DNA of 64,000 bases from Sulfurimicrobium sp963741495 (GCA_963741495.1 CAVUID010000011.1:248001-312000); one strand, 5' to 3'. Positions 1-10,785 are shown, numbered from the stretch's first letter. Translations and numbers: made by a program. The notes: generated by a model not told the origin, from the sequence alone.

Positions 1-932
1 TCAGGGTACTGCCGTGCTCAACCTCGCCAGCCTGGCACTGGAAAATATCCAGTTGCGGCTTGATCAGCAGCGGCGCTTTGCGGAATTGCAGGCGACCAAC
101 CAGAAACTGGCAGAGGCGCAGGACCAGTTGCTGCAGGCGGAAAAAATGGCCTCCATCGGCCAGCTCGCTGCCGGGGTGGCGCATGAGATCAACAACCCGG
201 TCGGTTATGTGGCTTCCAATCTCAGCTCGCTTGGGCGTTACGTGAATGATCTGCTTTCCCTGCTTGATGCCTGCGACCAGCTTGACGGCACCCTCTCGGG
301 TGATGCGCCCGAGTTGCTGGCATTACGGGCGCTCAAGGAGAAAGTGAACCTCACTTATCTGCGCGAGGATTTGCACGACTTGCTGGCAGAGTCGAAAGAA
401 GGCCTGGAGCGGGTCAAGAAAATCGTCCTCGACCTGAAAACCTTTTCCCATGTGGACGAAGCCGAATGGCAGATCACCGATTTGCATCAAGGTCTGGAGA
501 GTACGCTCAATATCGTGTGGAACGAGCTCAAATACAAAGCCGAGGTGGTCAAGGAATATGGCGCGCTGCCGGAAATCGAGTGCCTGCCTTCCCAGCTCAA
601 TCAGGTGTTCATGAATCTCATGGTTAACGCCGCACACGCCATCGAAAGCCACGGCACCATTACCTTGCGCTCTGGCCAGGCAGGTGAACAGGTCTGGGTG
701 GAGGTCGTCTGACACGGGCAAAGGCATCGCACCGGAAAATCTGGGCCGTATTTTTGACCCCTTCTTTACCACCAAGCCGGTGGGTACGGGTACCGGCCTG
801 GGCTTGTCGCTTTCCTACGGCATCGTGAAAAAACATCACGGGAATATCGAGGTGGACAGCATAGTTGGGAAAGGCACGACTTTCCGCGTGTGGCTGCCGT
901 TGCGGCAAGCCACGAAGCAGGAAAACGGATAA
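1..932 (+). CDS. Sensor histidine kinase, C-terminal part (cut by window start; one frameshift)
   Basis: The reading frame is open at the window edge, so only the kinase core is seen. After a coiled-coil linker comes an H-box (EKMASIGQLAAGVAHEINNP) with the phospho-accepting His, then an ATPase domain with an N-box (NQVFMNLMVNAAHAIE) and G-boxes (DTGKGI, GTGTGLGLSLSYGI). The frame stops at about 712 after VWVEVV, but the ATPase domain resumes one base out of phase and runs to 932. Comparison with the paralogue immediately downstream (VWVEVADSGKGI) places one extra base near 708. The C-terminal half is very similar to that paralogue, which suggests tandem duplication. It probably phosphorylates one of the receiver domains encoded in the next 13 kb. 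Sensory input is outside the window. Confidence 0.85.
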
Positions 933-981
933 AGGGCCTTGCTTAAAGTGGCAAGTCGCCAAGAAAAAAATACTTGATGCT

Positions 982-3810
982 GTGTTCGGCAATAAAGGGG
1001 TGGAAAGACGCATCAGCGCGCTTGCCGCCGCTATCTTGGTATTCACCGTGCTTGCCACCGGTACCGTTATATTTTCCATGCTGGCCCAGCAGGTCAGATC
1101 CGAACTGAAAAAAGGCCTGGTGCGGACGCTCAACGACCGGACAGCGTTGTTCCATCAGGAAATCGATAAAGGCATCGACATCGCTGATAGCATTGCCAAC
1201 CGGCGGCCCCACCTCGCCAGGTTGATGGCGACAGTCAACGATGGGCCTGCGGATGAAAAAACCCGGCGCGAAATCGGCATGGTGCTGGAGATTGTCCGTC
1301 TCGATCAGCGGCTCTCGGCATTGGCCTTGTATGATTTGCGTGGCGAACTCGTTGCCATGAGCGGTGAGTTTCTTCGTGAGCCCTTTGCGGTGAGCCTGCG
1401 CCACCCGGAGAACGCCACCCTGAAATGGCAGGATGGCTTTTATCTTGAGCTTGCCGCAACGATGCAGCAACAGGGGAAAAAAATCGGGACAGTGAGGATT
1501 GAATATCCGCCTGTCACTCTTACCGCCGCATTTCTCAATTACCAGAACAATGGCGAAACCGGAGAAACTGCGCTCTGTGCGGCCCTGACATCTGAACAGA
1601 TGCGCTGCTTTCCCACCCGGCACCGCCCGCAGCCATTTGACAGTCCGCGCAGTGTTGATGGCAAGGCGCTCCCCTTGAGCCTCGCTATCGATGGAGAAAG
1701 TGGCGCGATCATGGCGACCGACTATCGCGCCCAGGATGTGTTCGATGCCTATAGCCCGGTAGGTAATAGCGGGCTGGGGATGGTCATGAAAATTGACCAG
1801 GCCGAGCTGAGGCGGCCGATCCACCAGCATTTGCTGTGGATCGTGCCGCTATTCGCTGGTTTGCTGGCACTCGGTTTTGCGCTGCTGCGCTGGCAGGTGG
1901 GGCCGGTGGTGCGCGAGGTAGTGAATGCCAGGGCGCGGGTACATGGCATTCTGGATAATACAGCAGACGGGATTGTGACCGCCGATGAGCAGGGCGTGGT
2001 TGAATCATTCAATTATGCCGCCGCCCGGATTTTTGGCTATCCTGCTGCCGAAGTCGTCGGCAGAAACGTCAATATGCTGATGCCGGAATCCGACCGCAGC
2101 AGACATGATGCAGGCATGAAAAACTACCTGAACACAGGCAAGGCCCGGGTGATCGGTCACGGCTCGCGCGAGTTGCGGGGATTGCGCAAGGATGGCACGG
2201 TTTTTCCCATGGAAATGACGCTGGGTGAAATGCTGCTGGATGGCCGGCGTTTGTTCATCGCTTCGATCCGTGACACCAGTGAGCTCATGCAGGCGCACGA
2301 CGAGCTTAAAACCAGCTTTTTGGCATTGCAGGCGGCCAGTCGTGATCTGGAAGAGACCCATGCCCAGCTCAGGCTGGCGGAGCTGGACAAGGATCAGCAG
2401 ATGGATGCGCTGGCAGAAGCGAATGTGCGCATGGCGCTCTTTCACGACGCCATGGAACAGGTGCGCCATGCCGATGCGAGTTTCGCCGCCAGCGGCGATG
2501 CGGAGGCCTTTTACCACAGTATTCTGAATGATGCGATGTCCCTGACCGGGGCGAAATACGGCGCGGTCGGCCTGTTCGATGCAAACGGCAAGTTGCAGCA
2601 GTTTCTGACTGAAGGCATTTCCGAAGAAGAGCGGCAAAAAATTGGCCCCTATCCGGTCGGCAAGGGCCTGCTCCAGGCTTTTTACAAGGAAAATACCACT
2701 ATACGCATTGAGAGGATCGCCGATGATCCGCGTTCCTGCGGCTTTCCGCCTGGACACCCGCCGATGAACAGCCTGCTGGGGGTGCCGCTGAATGTGGGTG
2801 GCAGCACAAGGGGCGTGATTTATCTGACTGACAAGGATGGCGGGGCGGTATTCACGGAACAGGATGAAATGCTGGTGGAGATGGTGGCGCGGGAAGTGGA
2901 GCATATCCTGGAGCGGGGCGAACTGATGGCCAGCTTGCGCGACAGCAACCAGGCCTTGACCCGGGAGAGGATAGAGCAGCAGGGCTTGATCACGAAGCTG
3001 CAGGAGGCCCAGTCCCAGTTGCTGCAATCCGAAAAAATGGCTTCCATCGGCCAGCTGGCAGCAGGCGTGGCGCATGAGATCAACAACCCAATCGGCTATG
3101 TTTATTCCAATCTCGGCAGCCTGGATAAATATATGCAGGATCTTTTTTCCGTGCTGGAGGCCTTTGAAGCGGCAGAAGGGGATTTTCCGTCGAACAGTGA
3201 AAGCCTGGCAAGAATCAAGGCGCACAAGGAATCGCTCGACCTGCCTTTCCTCAAGGAAGACATCCCCGCCCTCATGGCCGAATCGAAAGAAGGGATTACC
3301 CGGGTGAAAAAGATCGTGCAGGATCTCAAGGATTTTTCCCATGTGGATGAAGCCGAGTGGCAGTGGAGCAATCTGCATCATGGCCTGGACAGCACGCTCA
3401 ATATCGTTTGGAACGAACTCAAGTACAAGGCCGAAGTGGTCAAGGAATATGGCGACCTGCCTGAAGTTGAATGTATTCCCTCCCAGTTGAACCAGGTATT
3501 CATGAATCTGCTGGTCAATGCGGGCCATGCCATCGAAAGCCAGGGCACGATCACCATTCGCACGGGTCAGGAGGATGATCAGGTGTGGGTGGAAGTTGCT
3601 GACAGCGGGAAGGGTATCGAGGCCGCGCATCTCAAGCGTATTTTCGAACCTTTTTTCACCACCAAACCGGTCGGAAAAGGCACCGGACTGGGCTTGTCGC
3701 TTTCCTATGGCATTGTGACCAATCATCATGGCCGCATTCAGGTGGAAAGCACGCCTGGCGTGGGCACGACGTTCCGCGTCTGGCTGCCGATCAGACAGGC
3801 TGACGCCTGA
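982..3810 (+). CDS. Membrane sensor histidine kinase with PAS and GAF domains
   Basis: The frame is open from 865, but the first ~40 codons overlap the upstream kinase out of frame and look non-coding, so a GTG at 982 or 1000 is the likelier start. The protein is about 940 residues. It has an N-terminal membrane segment (ISALAAAILVFTVLATG), an extracytoplasmic sensor region, a second membrane segment (LLWIVPLFAGLLALGFALL), a FixL-like PAS domain (ILDNTADGIVTADEQG), a coiled coil, a GAF domain (SLTGAKYGAVGLFDANG), the H-box EKMASIGQLAAGVAHEINNP and a HATPase domain (NQVFMNLLVNAGHAIE, GKGTGLGLSLSYGIV). The core is nearly the same as that of the preceding partial kinase. Role: autophosphorylating membrane sensor of an unknown signal. 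Confidence 0.88.
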   Translation: MFGNKGVERRISALAAAILVFTVLATGTVIFSMLAQQVRSELKKGLVRTLNDRTALFHQEIDKGIDIADSIANRRPHLARLMATVNDGPADEKTRREIGMVLEIVRLDQRLSALALYDLRGELVAMSGEFLREPFAVSLRHPENATLKWQDGFYLELAATMQQQGKKIGTVRIEYPPVTLTAAFLNYQNNGETGETALCAALTSEQMRCFPTRHRPQPFDSPRSVDGKALPLSLAIDGESGAIMATDYRAQDVFDAYSPVGNSGLGMVMKIDQAELRRPIHQHLLWIVPLFAGLLALGFALLRWQVGPVVREVVNARARVHGILDNTADGIVTADEQGVVESFNYAAARIFGYPAAEVVGRNVNMLMPESDRSRHDAGMKNYLNTGKARVIGHGSRELRGLRKDGTVFPMEMTLGEMLLDGRRLFIASIRDTSELMQAHDELKTSFLALQAASRDLEETHAQLRLAELDKDQQMDALAEANVRMALFHDAMEQVRHADASFAASGDAEAFYHSILNDAMSLTGAKYGAVGLFDANGKLQQFLTEGISEEERQKIGPYPVGKGLLQAFYKENTTIRIERIADDPRSCGFPPGHPPMNSLLGVPLNVGGSTRGVIYLTDKDGGAVFTEQDEMLVEMVAREVEHILERGELMASLRDSNQALTRERIEQQGLITKLQEAQSQLLQSEKMASIGQLAAGVAHEINNPIGYVYSNLGSLDKYMQDLFSVLEAFEAAEGDFPSNSESLARIKAHKESLDLPFLKEDIPALMAESKEGITRVKKIVQDLKDFSHVDEAEWQWSNLHHGLDSTLNIVWNELKYKAEVVKEYGDLPEVECIPSQLNQVFMNLLVNAGHAIESQGTITIRTGQEDDQVWVEVADSGKGIEAAHLKRIFEPFFTTKPVGKGTGLGLSLSYGIVTNHHGRIQVESTPGVGTTFRVWLPIRQADA

Positions 3811-3817
3811 GACATGA

Positions 3818-3922
3818 CAATTTCTCAAGCCCGGTTGTTTGCTGCTCGATGTGCGCTTGCCCTACATGAGCGGGCTGGAATGGCGGCAACGCCGCAAACT
3901 TGAACGTGTGAATGCTATCTGA
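3818..3922 (+). pseudogene. Remnant of a FixJ/NarL-type receiver domain
   Basis: This 34-codon stretch lies between two large signalling genes. It encodes QFLKPGCLLLDVRLPYMSG followed by LEWRQRRKLERVNAI and a stop. The core PGCLLLDVRLPxMSGLE is the phospho-acceptor region of FixJ-family response regulators, whose usual form is PGCLVLDVRMPGMSGLEL. There is no room for the first ~60 residues of a receiver, because the kinase ends at 3810, and no output domain follows. I read it as a deletion remnant of a response regulator that once followed the kinase. The match is by eye only. Confidence 0.55.
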
Positions 3923-3936
3923 CAGGGGAAAAACAC

Positions 3937-6900
3937 ATGACAAAAGAGTTTTCTTCAGCCAGTCTGCATTCATCCACAAGGCGTATGCCCTTGCTCCCCT
4001 GGCTGGTGTTTGCGCTCCTGGCTTTTGCCATCGGTGTTGCCGGCTATTTTGTATTCAACCGTAATCAGGAACGCGTTAAAAACGAAGCGCATGAAATGCT
4101 GGACGTCATTGCTGACCTGAGAGTTAGCCAGGTGGTCAAATGGCGTGAGGCTTACAAGCAAAGCGCCGAGGTAATGGCTCATGATCCCTTGCTGGCGATG
4201 GAGATCGAGCACTGGCTGCAGCGCGGCGCACCGCTTGATTCTGGCGCGCAGTTGATCATGCAGCGCCTGAAGGCGGTGCAGCAGACCTACAATTTTCAGG
4301 GTGTGTTCATTCTCGATGAGCATGGGGTCGTGCATGACTTGCCTGTTACGCCGGAGGCCAAGCCGCCCACGCCCTATGGGGCGCAACTGGTCCTGGAAGC
4401 AATGCGTTCCCGGAAAAGTATTCTGACCGATCTGCATCCAGGTGCCGAAGCGCCGCGCGTCCGGCTGGATCTGGTGGTGCCGATTTTCCCCCATGGCGAT
4501 GCGCGTAACCGGGCCATCGCGGGGATATATTTTCGCATTGACCCGCAAGTGTATCTGTTCCCCCTGCTGCAATCCTGGCCGACGCCCAGTCTGAGCGCCG
4601 AAGCCATGCTGGTCCGGCATGAAGGTGGTGAAGTCGTGTACCTGAACCAGTTGCGCCATCGCGACAATGCCGGAATGCAACTACGGCTTCCGGTAGGCGA
4701 GGAGGAATTGCTGGCCGCCCAATGGGCGCGCGGCCATGAAGGCCTGAAAGAAGGTACCGATTACCGGGGGGTGCCGGCTATCGCCGCGGCGCGAAAGATC
4801 CCGGACTCACCCTGGTTTCTGGTTGCCAAAATGGACAAGGAAGAACTCTATACCCCGATCCGCAGAACCGCATGGATTGTGACAATCCTGACGATATTTT
4901 TTATTGGTGGGGCGGGGGTGGTCACAGGTCTGTGGTGGCGCCAGCAGCGTGCGCAGTTCCGGGCCAGCCAATACAAGAGCGAACTCAAGTACAAGGAATC
5001 GTTGCAGCGCAGCGAACGGAATACCAGTCTTCTTCTGGCGTCCGTCGCCGAGGCCATCTATGGCGTGGACTTGGCGGGATTGATCACTTTTGTCAACCCG
5101 GCCTGTCTGCGCATGCTGGGCTACGAGCGTGAAGACGAACTGCTGGGCCAGCATGCCCACGAATTGTTCCATCACAGCCACGCGGACGGTTCTCCCTATC
5201 CGGCAGAGACATGCCGTGCTTATGAGGCCTATTTGAACGAGCAGGGCGTCCATGTGGATGATGAGGTGTTCTGGCGCAAGGATGGCACTGCTTTCCCCGT
5301 GGAATATCGCTCCTATCCGATCCGTCATGCCGGGCAGGTTGAAGGTTCGGTCATCACCTTCATGGATATTACCGAACGCCGGCGGTCAGAGCAGCAATTG
5401 CGCCTTTCCGCCCAGGTGTTTGAAGATAGCCGGGAAGCTATTTTCATCACCGATGCCCGGAATATCATCGTTTCGGTCAACCAGGCCTTTTTTGATACCA
5501 CCGGCTATACGCCGGGCGATGTGATCGGCCAAAGTCCAAGCCTGCTTAAATCGGGGCGTCACGATAGCAAATTTTTCAGCGGCATGATGATGGCTATCCA
5601 GCGCTCCGGGCACTGGCAGGGCGAAATATGGAATAAGCGCAAAAACGGTGAAATCTACCCGGCCTGGATGGCCATCAGCGCTATCCACAATACGCAGGGG
5701 GAGATCACTCACTATGCCGCGATCTATAGCGATATCAGCGAGCTCAAGGCGGCAGAGGAAACCCAGCGGCTCTGGGCGCGTGCGATGGAGTCCAGCGTCA
5801 ATGCCATTTTCATCACGGATGCCAGGCAGGAGGACTACCCGATTTTTTATGTCAATCCTGCATTCGAGCGGATCACCGGTTTTTCCAGCGAGGAAGTGGT
5901 GGGCAAGAGCTGTCGTATTCTTGACAGCGAGGAACTGAATCAGCCGCAAATTGGGGAGCTCTATCAGGCCATTCGCGAGCAGCGCGATGGCAGCGCGGTG
6001 TTGTGCCACTTCCGCAAGGATGGCAGTCCGTTCTGGGTCGAGCTGTTTTTTTCCCCGGTGCGTGACGGGAATGGCAAGCTTACCCACTATGTTGGGGTCA
6101 TGAATGACATCACCGAGCGCATGCGTTACGAAGAGCAGCTTGAGCGCCATGCTCACTACGACGAACTGACCGGCCTGGCCAACCGTAACCTGTTGCGTGA
6201 CCGCCTGGCACAGGCGCTTGCCTATGCGCACCGCGGAGAAGGTGAACTGGCGGTGCTGCATCTCGATCTCGACAACTTCAAGCTGGTGGTCAACAGTCTC
6301 GGCCATGCCAAGGCTGACCAGTTGCTCAAGGCCGTTGCCGGGCGCCTGGCCAAATTTATCGGCGAGGGCGACACCGCAGCACGCTGGAGCGGAGACGAGT
6401 TCGTGCTGGTGCTGCCAAGCCTTGAGCGCGATACCAATTTTTCCCTGTGGATACAGCAGATGCTGGATGCCCTTTCCGAACCCTTTGTCGTTGCCGGGCA
6501 GGAGTTGTATACCACCTTCAGATTGGGTGTCGCGCAATATCCCAAGGATGGTCAGGATGTGGACACATCTGCTGAAAAATGCTGACGCTGCCATGTACCG
6601 CGCCAAGGAACAGGGGCGCAATAATTTCCAGTTTTACGGACAGGAGATGAATGTTCAGGCAATGGAGCGGCTGATGCTGGAAAACGGCCTGCGCCACGCC
6701 CTGGAACGTGATGAGTTCGAGCTGCATTACCAGCCGAGAGTGGATCTGCGCAGCGGGGCCATGATCGGCATGGAGGCGCTGCTGCGCTGGCAGCATCCGG
6801 ATCTGGGCATGATTTCCCCGGTCAGCTTTATTCCGCTGGCAGAGGAAACCGGCCTGATTGTGCCGATTGGCGAATGGGTACTGCGCACTGCCTGTGCCCA

Positions 6901-7937
6901 GAACAAGGCTTGGCAAGAGGAGGGATTTGCGCCGCTCAGCGTTTCTGTCAACCTGTCGGCCCGCCAGTTCTGGCAGCAGGATCTGGTGGCGACAGTAGCC
7001 GCGGCGCTCAGTGAGTCCCATCTTGATCCTGCCTGGCTGGAACTGGAAATCACCGAAAGCCTGCTGATGCACGACGCCGAGGAGGCGAGCGTTACCCTGA
7101 CACGGCTCAAGGAAATGGGCATCGGCCTGTCAATCGATGATTTCGGCACCGGCTATTCCTCGCTCAGCTACCTGAAGCGCTTTCCAGATCGATACGCTGA
7201 AGATCGATCGCTCTTTCGTGCGCGACATCACGATTGATCCGGACGATGCGGCGATTGCCCGTGCGGTGATTTCTCTGGCCCATGACATGAAGCTGAAGGT
7301 GGTTGCGGAAGGGGTGGAAACCGAGGCGCAAATGGCCTTCCTGCGCATGCGGCATTGCGACGAAATACAGGGTTATTATTTCAGCAAGCCATTACCGGTC
7401 GAATCATTCTCAGCCCTGATCAGGGAGGGCCGTTGCTTGCAAGTTGAACCCGCAGGCAAAAGTGGGGAGGAACGCGTCCTGCTCCTGCTCGATGATGAAG
7501 CAAATATTCTTTCCTCGCTGACGCGGGTGCTGAGAGGTGAAAATTACACTCTTCTCAGGGCAAGCAATGCTGAAGATGCGTTCAAATTGCTGGCCACGCA
7601 CCGGGTTGGCGTAGTTCTTTCCGACCAGCGCATGCAGGGAATGAGTGGCACGGAATTTCTGCGGCGGACAAAACAGCTTTACCCTGAAACTGTACGCATG
7701 ATCCTGTCCGGCTATGCCGAATTGAAAAGCGTCACCGATGCCATCAATGAGGGATCTGTCTACAAGTTCCTGATCAAACCCTGGGATGACGCACAGTTGC
7801 GCGACAATATTCAGGAAGCATTCAGATATTATGAATTGACACGGGAAAACGAACGCCTGGCCTATGAAGTCATCAAGGCTAACGAGGCGCTGGCAGATCA
7901 GCAGGCGATAGCCGGCAAAGTGCTTGCCCGGGGGTGA
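3937..7937 (+). CDS. Membrane PAS-GGDEF-EAL protein with C-terminal receiver domain (two frameshifts)
   Basis: Three overlapping frames join into one protein of about 1332 residues if one extra base is removed near 6568 (before LLKNADAAMYRAKEQGRN) and one near 7187 (before IDTLKIDRSFVRDI). Domains in order: membrane segment (LPWLVFALLAFAIGVAGYF), periplasmic sensor of about 270 residues, membrane segment (IVTILTIFFIGGAGVVTG), three PAS domains, a GGDEF domain with the variant motif RWSGDEF, an EAL domain (MEALLRW, NLSARQF, ELEITESLL, SIDDFGTGYSS), and a receiver domain (LLLLDDEANILSSLTRVL, VVLSDQRMQGMSG, FLIKPWDDAQL). The EAL catalytic residues look complete, which favours c-di-GMP hydrolysis; cyclase activity with SGDEF is uncertain. 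A receiver at the C-terminus after EAL is unusual and matches the receivers of the following genes. Confidence 0.85.
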
Positions 7938-8092
7938 GCACTGCATATGCATTGTTTGTTGGGCAATAATACCCGGTGGCCAGAGAAGACCGGGATTGAA
8001 GAATGAGGTATTCTTCATGGCTGAAATAGTCGTACAGCATTTATGTTGGCTGCTGTACCACTAAAATTCCTTAGGGAACCTCTGAATAAGTT

Positions 8093-8165
8093 GTCATTGC
8101 GAGCGTAGCGAAGCAATCTCGTAACTTTTTGAAAAACAAGATTGCTTCGCTACGCTCGCAATGAC
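8093..8165. repeat. Intergenic inverted repeat, family 1, copy A
   Basis: Two perfectly complementary 27-base arms beginning GTCATTGCGAGCGTAGCGAA flank a 19-base spacer, so RNA from either strand would form a long hairpin. Related copies lie at 14282-14365 and 54445-54514. The flanking stretch 7938-8232 holds no other recognisable feature. Confidence 0.9.
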
Positions 8166-8232
8166 CTCGCGCACTTGATCAGAGGTTTCTCTCGGGCTTC
8201 CGGATTTGGCAATTGTTGGACTGACACGAGTT

Positions 8233-9585
8233 ATGAGCGAAAGCGAGCCACTGACATCTGACGTAAAACCCGCCACCCTGCTGTTCGTGGATGACGAACC
8301 CAATATCCTCAGCGCCTTGCGCCGCTTGTTCCGGCCCCATGGCTACAAGATACATACGGCAGAAGGCGGTGCGCTCGGTCTAGAGCTGCTTGAGCGCGAA
8401 CCGGTTGATCTGGTGATCTCCGATATGCGCATGCCCAATATGGATGGCGCACAATTCCTTGAGCAGGTACGGCAGAAGTGGCCCGATACCATGCGTATTC
8501 TGCTGACCGGCTATGCCGATGTCAGTTCCACGATTGCGGCCATCAACAAGGGCGAGATTTTTCGCTATGTTTCCAAGCCATGGAATGATGACGATATCGT
8601 CCTGCTGGTAAAGCAGGCACTGGAGCTGAAAAATCTCGAACTGGAAAAAAAGCGGCTGGAAGAACTGACACTGCGTCAGAACGAGGAACTCACGGAACTG
8701 AATGCGAGCCTCGAGGCCAAGGTGCAGGAACGCACCCAGGAAGTCCGCCAGACCATGGGGTTCCTCGAACTCGCGAACAAGAAGCTGAAAGACGGTTTTA
8801 TTACCTCGATCAAGGTCTTTTCCAACCTGATTGAACTCAGGGAGCGCAGCCTGGCCGGACATTCCCGGCGCGTGGCTGATCTGGCGCGCACCATTGCCAA
8901 GAGCTTGAATCTCTCTGGCAGCGAAGTGAATGATATTTTCGTCGCAGCCCTGCTGCATGATATTGGCAAGATCGGTTTGCCCGACAAGTTGCTGACCAAG
9001 CCTTTCGCCACCCTTGTGGGTGAGGAACGCGATCTGGTGCTGCGCCACCCCGCCACTGGCCAGGCCGCACTGATGGGGCTGGAACAGCTTCACGGTGCAG
9101 CCAAGCTGATTCGTGCTCACCACGAGCGCTGGGATGGCATGGGCTTCCCCGATGGCCTGTCCGGCCTGGCGATTCCCATGGGTGCCCGCATCCTGGCCCT
9201 GGCCAATGATTTCGATGCTGTCCAGATCGGTACGCTGCTCAGTAAAAGGATGACCCAGAGCGAAGCGGTTACTTTCATTATCGAGGGTCGTGGCAAACGC
9301 TATGACCCGCAAGTGGTCGATGCTTTCGCTCCCATGATGGGCGCGGTGAGTGCCGCCATTGCGGAAGTGAGCGTCAAGTCCGGTCAGCTTAAAGTGGGCA
9401 TGGCGCTGTCGCGGGATCTGATTACACCGGAAGGCATTCTGCTTCTGTCTCGGGATTTTGTGCTTAACGATGAGATTATTGAACAGGTTCTCAGTTTCGA
9501 GACGATCGTCAGGCCGGGTCTTGACGCTCTACATTCATGCCAGGAAAGGGGAGTAAATTATGTATCGCATCATGCTGGTGGATGA
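8233..9585 (+). CDS. Response regulator: receiver + HD-GYP c-di-GMP phosphodiesterase
   Basis: The ATG at 8233 is preferred over an in-frame TTG at 8206 because the receiver fold starts soon after it. Residues ~15-135 form a receiver (LLFVDDEPNILSALRRLF, LVISDMRMPNMDG, RYVSKPWNDDDI). A coiled coil (~140-185) follows, then an HD-GYP domain with HDIGKIGLPD and HHERWDGMGFPDGLSG. HD-GYP domains hydrolyse c-di-GMP, and the HD pair and the HHE...GFPDG loop are present. A further ~80 residues at the C-terminus resemble the tail found in many such regulators. It overlaps the next receiver gene by 26 bases, which suggests translational coupling. RpfG is the best-known architecture of this type. Confidence 0.9.
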   Translation: MSESEPLTSDVKPATLLFVDDEPNILSALRRLFRPHGYKIHTAEGGALGLELLEREPVDLVISDMRMPNMDGAQFLEQVRQKWPDTMRILLTGYADVSSTIAAINKGEIFRYVSKPWNDDDIVLLVKQALELKNLELEKKRLEELTLRQNEELTELNASLEAKVQERTQEVRQTMGFLELANKKLKDGFITSIKVFSNLIELRERSLAGHSRRVADLARTIAKSLNLSGSEVNDIFVAALLHDIGKIGLPDKLLTKPFATLVGEERDLVLRHPATGQAALMGLEQLHGAAKLIRAHHERWDGMGFPDGLSGLAIPMGARILALANDFDAVQIGTLLSKRMTQSEAVTFIIEGRGKRYDPQVVDAFAPMMGAVSAAIAEVSVKSGQLKVGMALSRDLITPEGILLLSRDFVLNDEIIEQVLSFETIVRPGLDALHSCQERGVNYVSHHAGG

Positions 9586-10111
9586 TGAGGAAAATATTCT
9601 CAAGGCGCTGCGCCGATTGTTGACGATCACCCCTTGTATCTACGATGGGATCGAATACAAGATCAGGGTCGATTGTTTTTCGACCGCAGACGAGGCGCTG
9701 GAATTTGCGCGCCACAATGCAGTGGATCTGGTGCTTTCGGATTACCGCATGCCGCGCAAGGATGGCGTGGCTTTCCTCAAGGAATTCAAGGAAATCCAGC
9801 CCAATGCGGCGCGTCTGATCCTGTCTGGATATGCTGACCTCAACGCCGTGATCGGCGCTATCAACGAGGCCCAGATTTATCGTTTCATCAACAAGCCATG
9901 GAATGATTACGAACTGGTGTCGAGCATCGCGCAGGCCCTGGCCTACCGCAACCTGATGCTGGAAAATCTGCACCTCGCGGACAAGGCGCGGGTTGATAAT
10001 GGTGCCATGACGCCTCAGGAACTGGAGCGCAAACGCCTTGAGGAACAGGAGCCGGGAATTACCAGCGTCAACTGGGGGCCGGATGGGTCAGTGATTTTTG
10101 ATGACATGTAG
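9560..10111 (+). CDS. Stand-alone receiver-domain response regulator
   Basis: The protein has 183 residues. It carries a receiver (IMLVDDEENILKALRRLL, LVLSDYRMPRKDG, RFINKPWNDYEL) with acidic pair, phospho-acceptor Asp and conserved Lys. About 50 residues follow, ending in EPGITSVNWGPDGSVIFDDM, with no recognised output domain. The start overlaps the end of the HD-GYP gene and the MglA-like GTPase gene begins 29 bases downstream, so it is surely co-transcribed. The tail is acidic and might contact a partner protein; that is inference. Confidence 0.88.
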   Translation: MYRIMLVDDEENILKALRRLLTITPCIYDGIEYKIRVDCFSTADEALEFARHNAVDLVLSDYRMPRKDGVAFLKEFKEIQPNAARLILSGYADLNAVIGAINEAQIYRFINKPWNDYELVSSIAQALAYRNLMLENLHLADKARVDNGAMTPQELERKRLEEQEPGITSVNWGPDGSVIFDDM

Positions 10112-10140
10112 GCGCACTGCGTAAAAGGTGAGGAGTCGGC

Positions 10141-10785
10141 ATGCCTGAATTTGACCCGCAAACCAGCAAGATTACCTTCAAGCTGGTCTACTATGGCCCA
10201 GCGCAAGGCGGCAAGACGACCAATTTGATGAAGCTTCATGATCTGGTTGCGCCGGACATGAAGGGCGAAATCATGACGCTGGAAACGCAGAATGACCGCA
10301 CGCTGTTTTTTGATTTACTTCCTTTGGGCTTTCGTGCGCCTTCAGGCTTGCTGGTGAAGTTTCGTCTGTTTACCGTGCCCGGACAGGTGGCCCATGACGG
10401 GACGCGCAAGGCAGTGCTGTCGCGCGCCGATGGCGTGGTATTCGTGGCGGACTCGCAGAAAACCCAGAGCATCAACAATGGCGAGTCCTTCCAGAATCTG
10501 GCGGATAACGTCGCGAGAGTCGGGCTCAATTTCGAGAAGCTGCCGCTGGTCGTTCAATTCAACAAGCGTGATCTACCCGATATTCTGAGCGAGGATGAAG
10601 TCAAGCAACGCTGGTCGTCAGCGCCCTGGCCCTTGCTGTTTGCTTCCGCGCTCGATGGCGCGGGCGTGCGCGAAACTTTTGCCGCCCTGCTGCGCCAGGT
10701 GTATCAGGCATCTGATGCGGAATTCAATTTCCAGAATCAGCACGGCCTTGATGAGGACGCTTTCGTCAAGGGAGCCATGGGATGA
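10141..10785 (+). CDS. MglA-like small Ras-family GTPase
   Basis: The protein has 214 residues. The P-loop is YYGPAQGGKTTNL, the switch II region has VPGQ in place of the Ras-type AGQ, and the base-recognition motif is NKRDLP. The segment TLETQNDRTLFFDLLPLGF is typical of bacterial MglA-type GTPases. MglA is known from Myxococcus as a polarity switch for type IV pili and gliding. No roadblock-domain MglB, its usual GTPase-activating partner, is seen nearby. The start ATG has GAGGAG upstream. The end overlaps the following kinase gene by 4 bases (ATGA), which indicates tight coupling. Confidence 0.88.
   Translation: MPEFDPQTSKITFKLVYYGPAQGGKTTNLMKLHDLVAPDMKGEIMTLETQNDRTLFFDLLPLGFRAPSGLLVKFRLFTVPGQVAHDGTRKAVLSRADGVVFVADSQKTQSINNGESFQNLADNVARVGLNFEKLPLVVQFNKRDLPDILSEDEVKQRWSSAPWPLLFASALDGAGVRETFAALLRQVYQASDAEFNFQNQHGLDEDAFVKGAMG

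Noticed and set aside
2005..3828. 607-codon open frame on the minus strand opposite the second kinase
   Set aside because: It is the antisense of a well-supported kinase and shows no recognisable domain.
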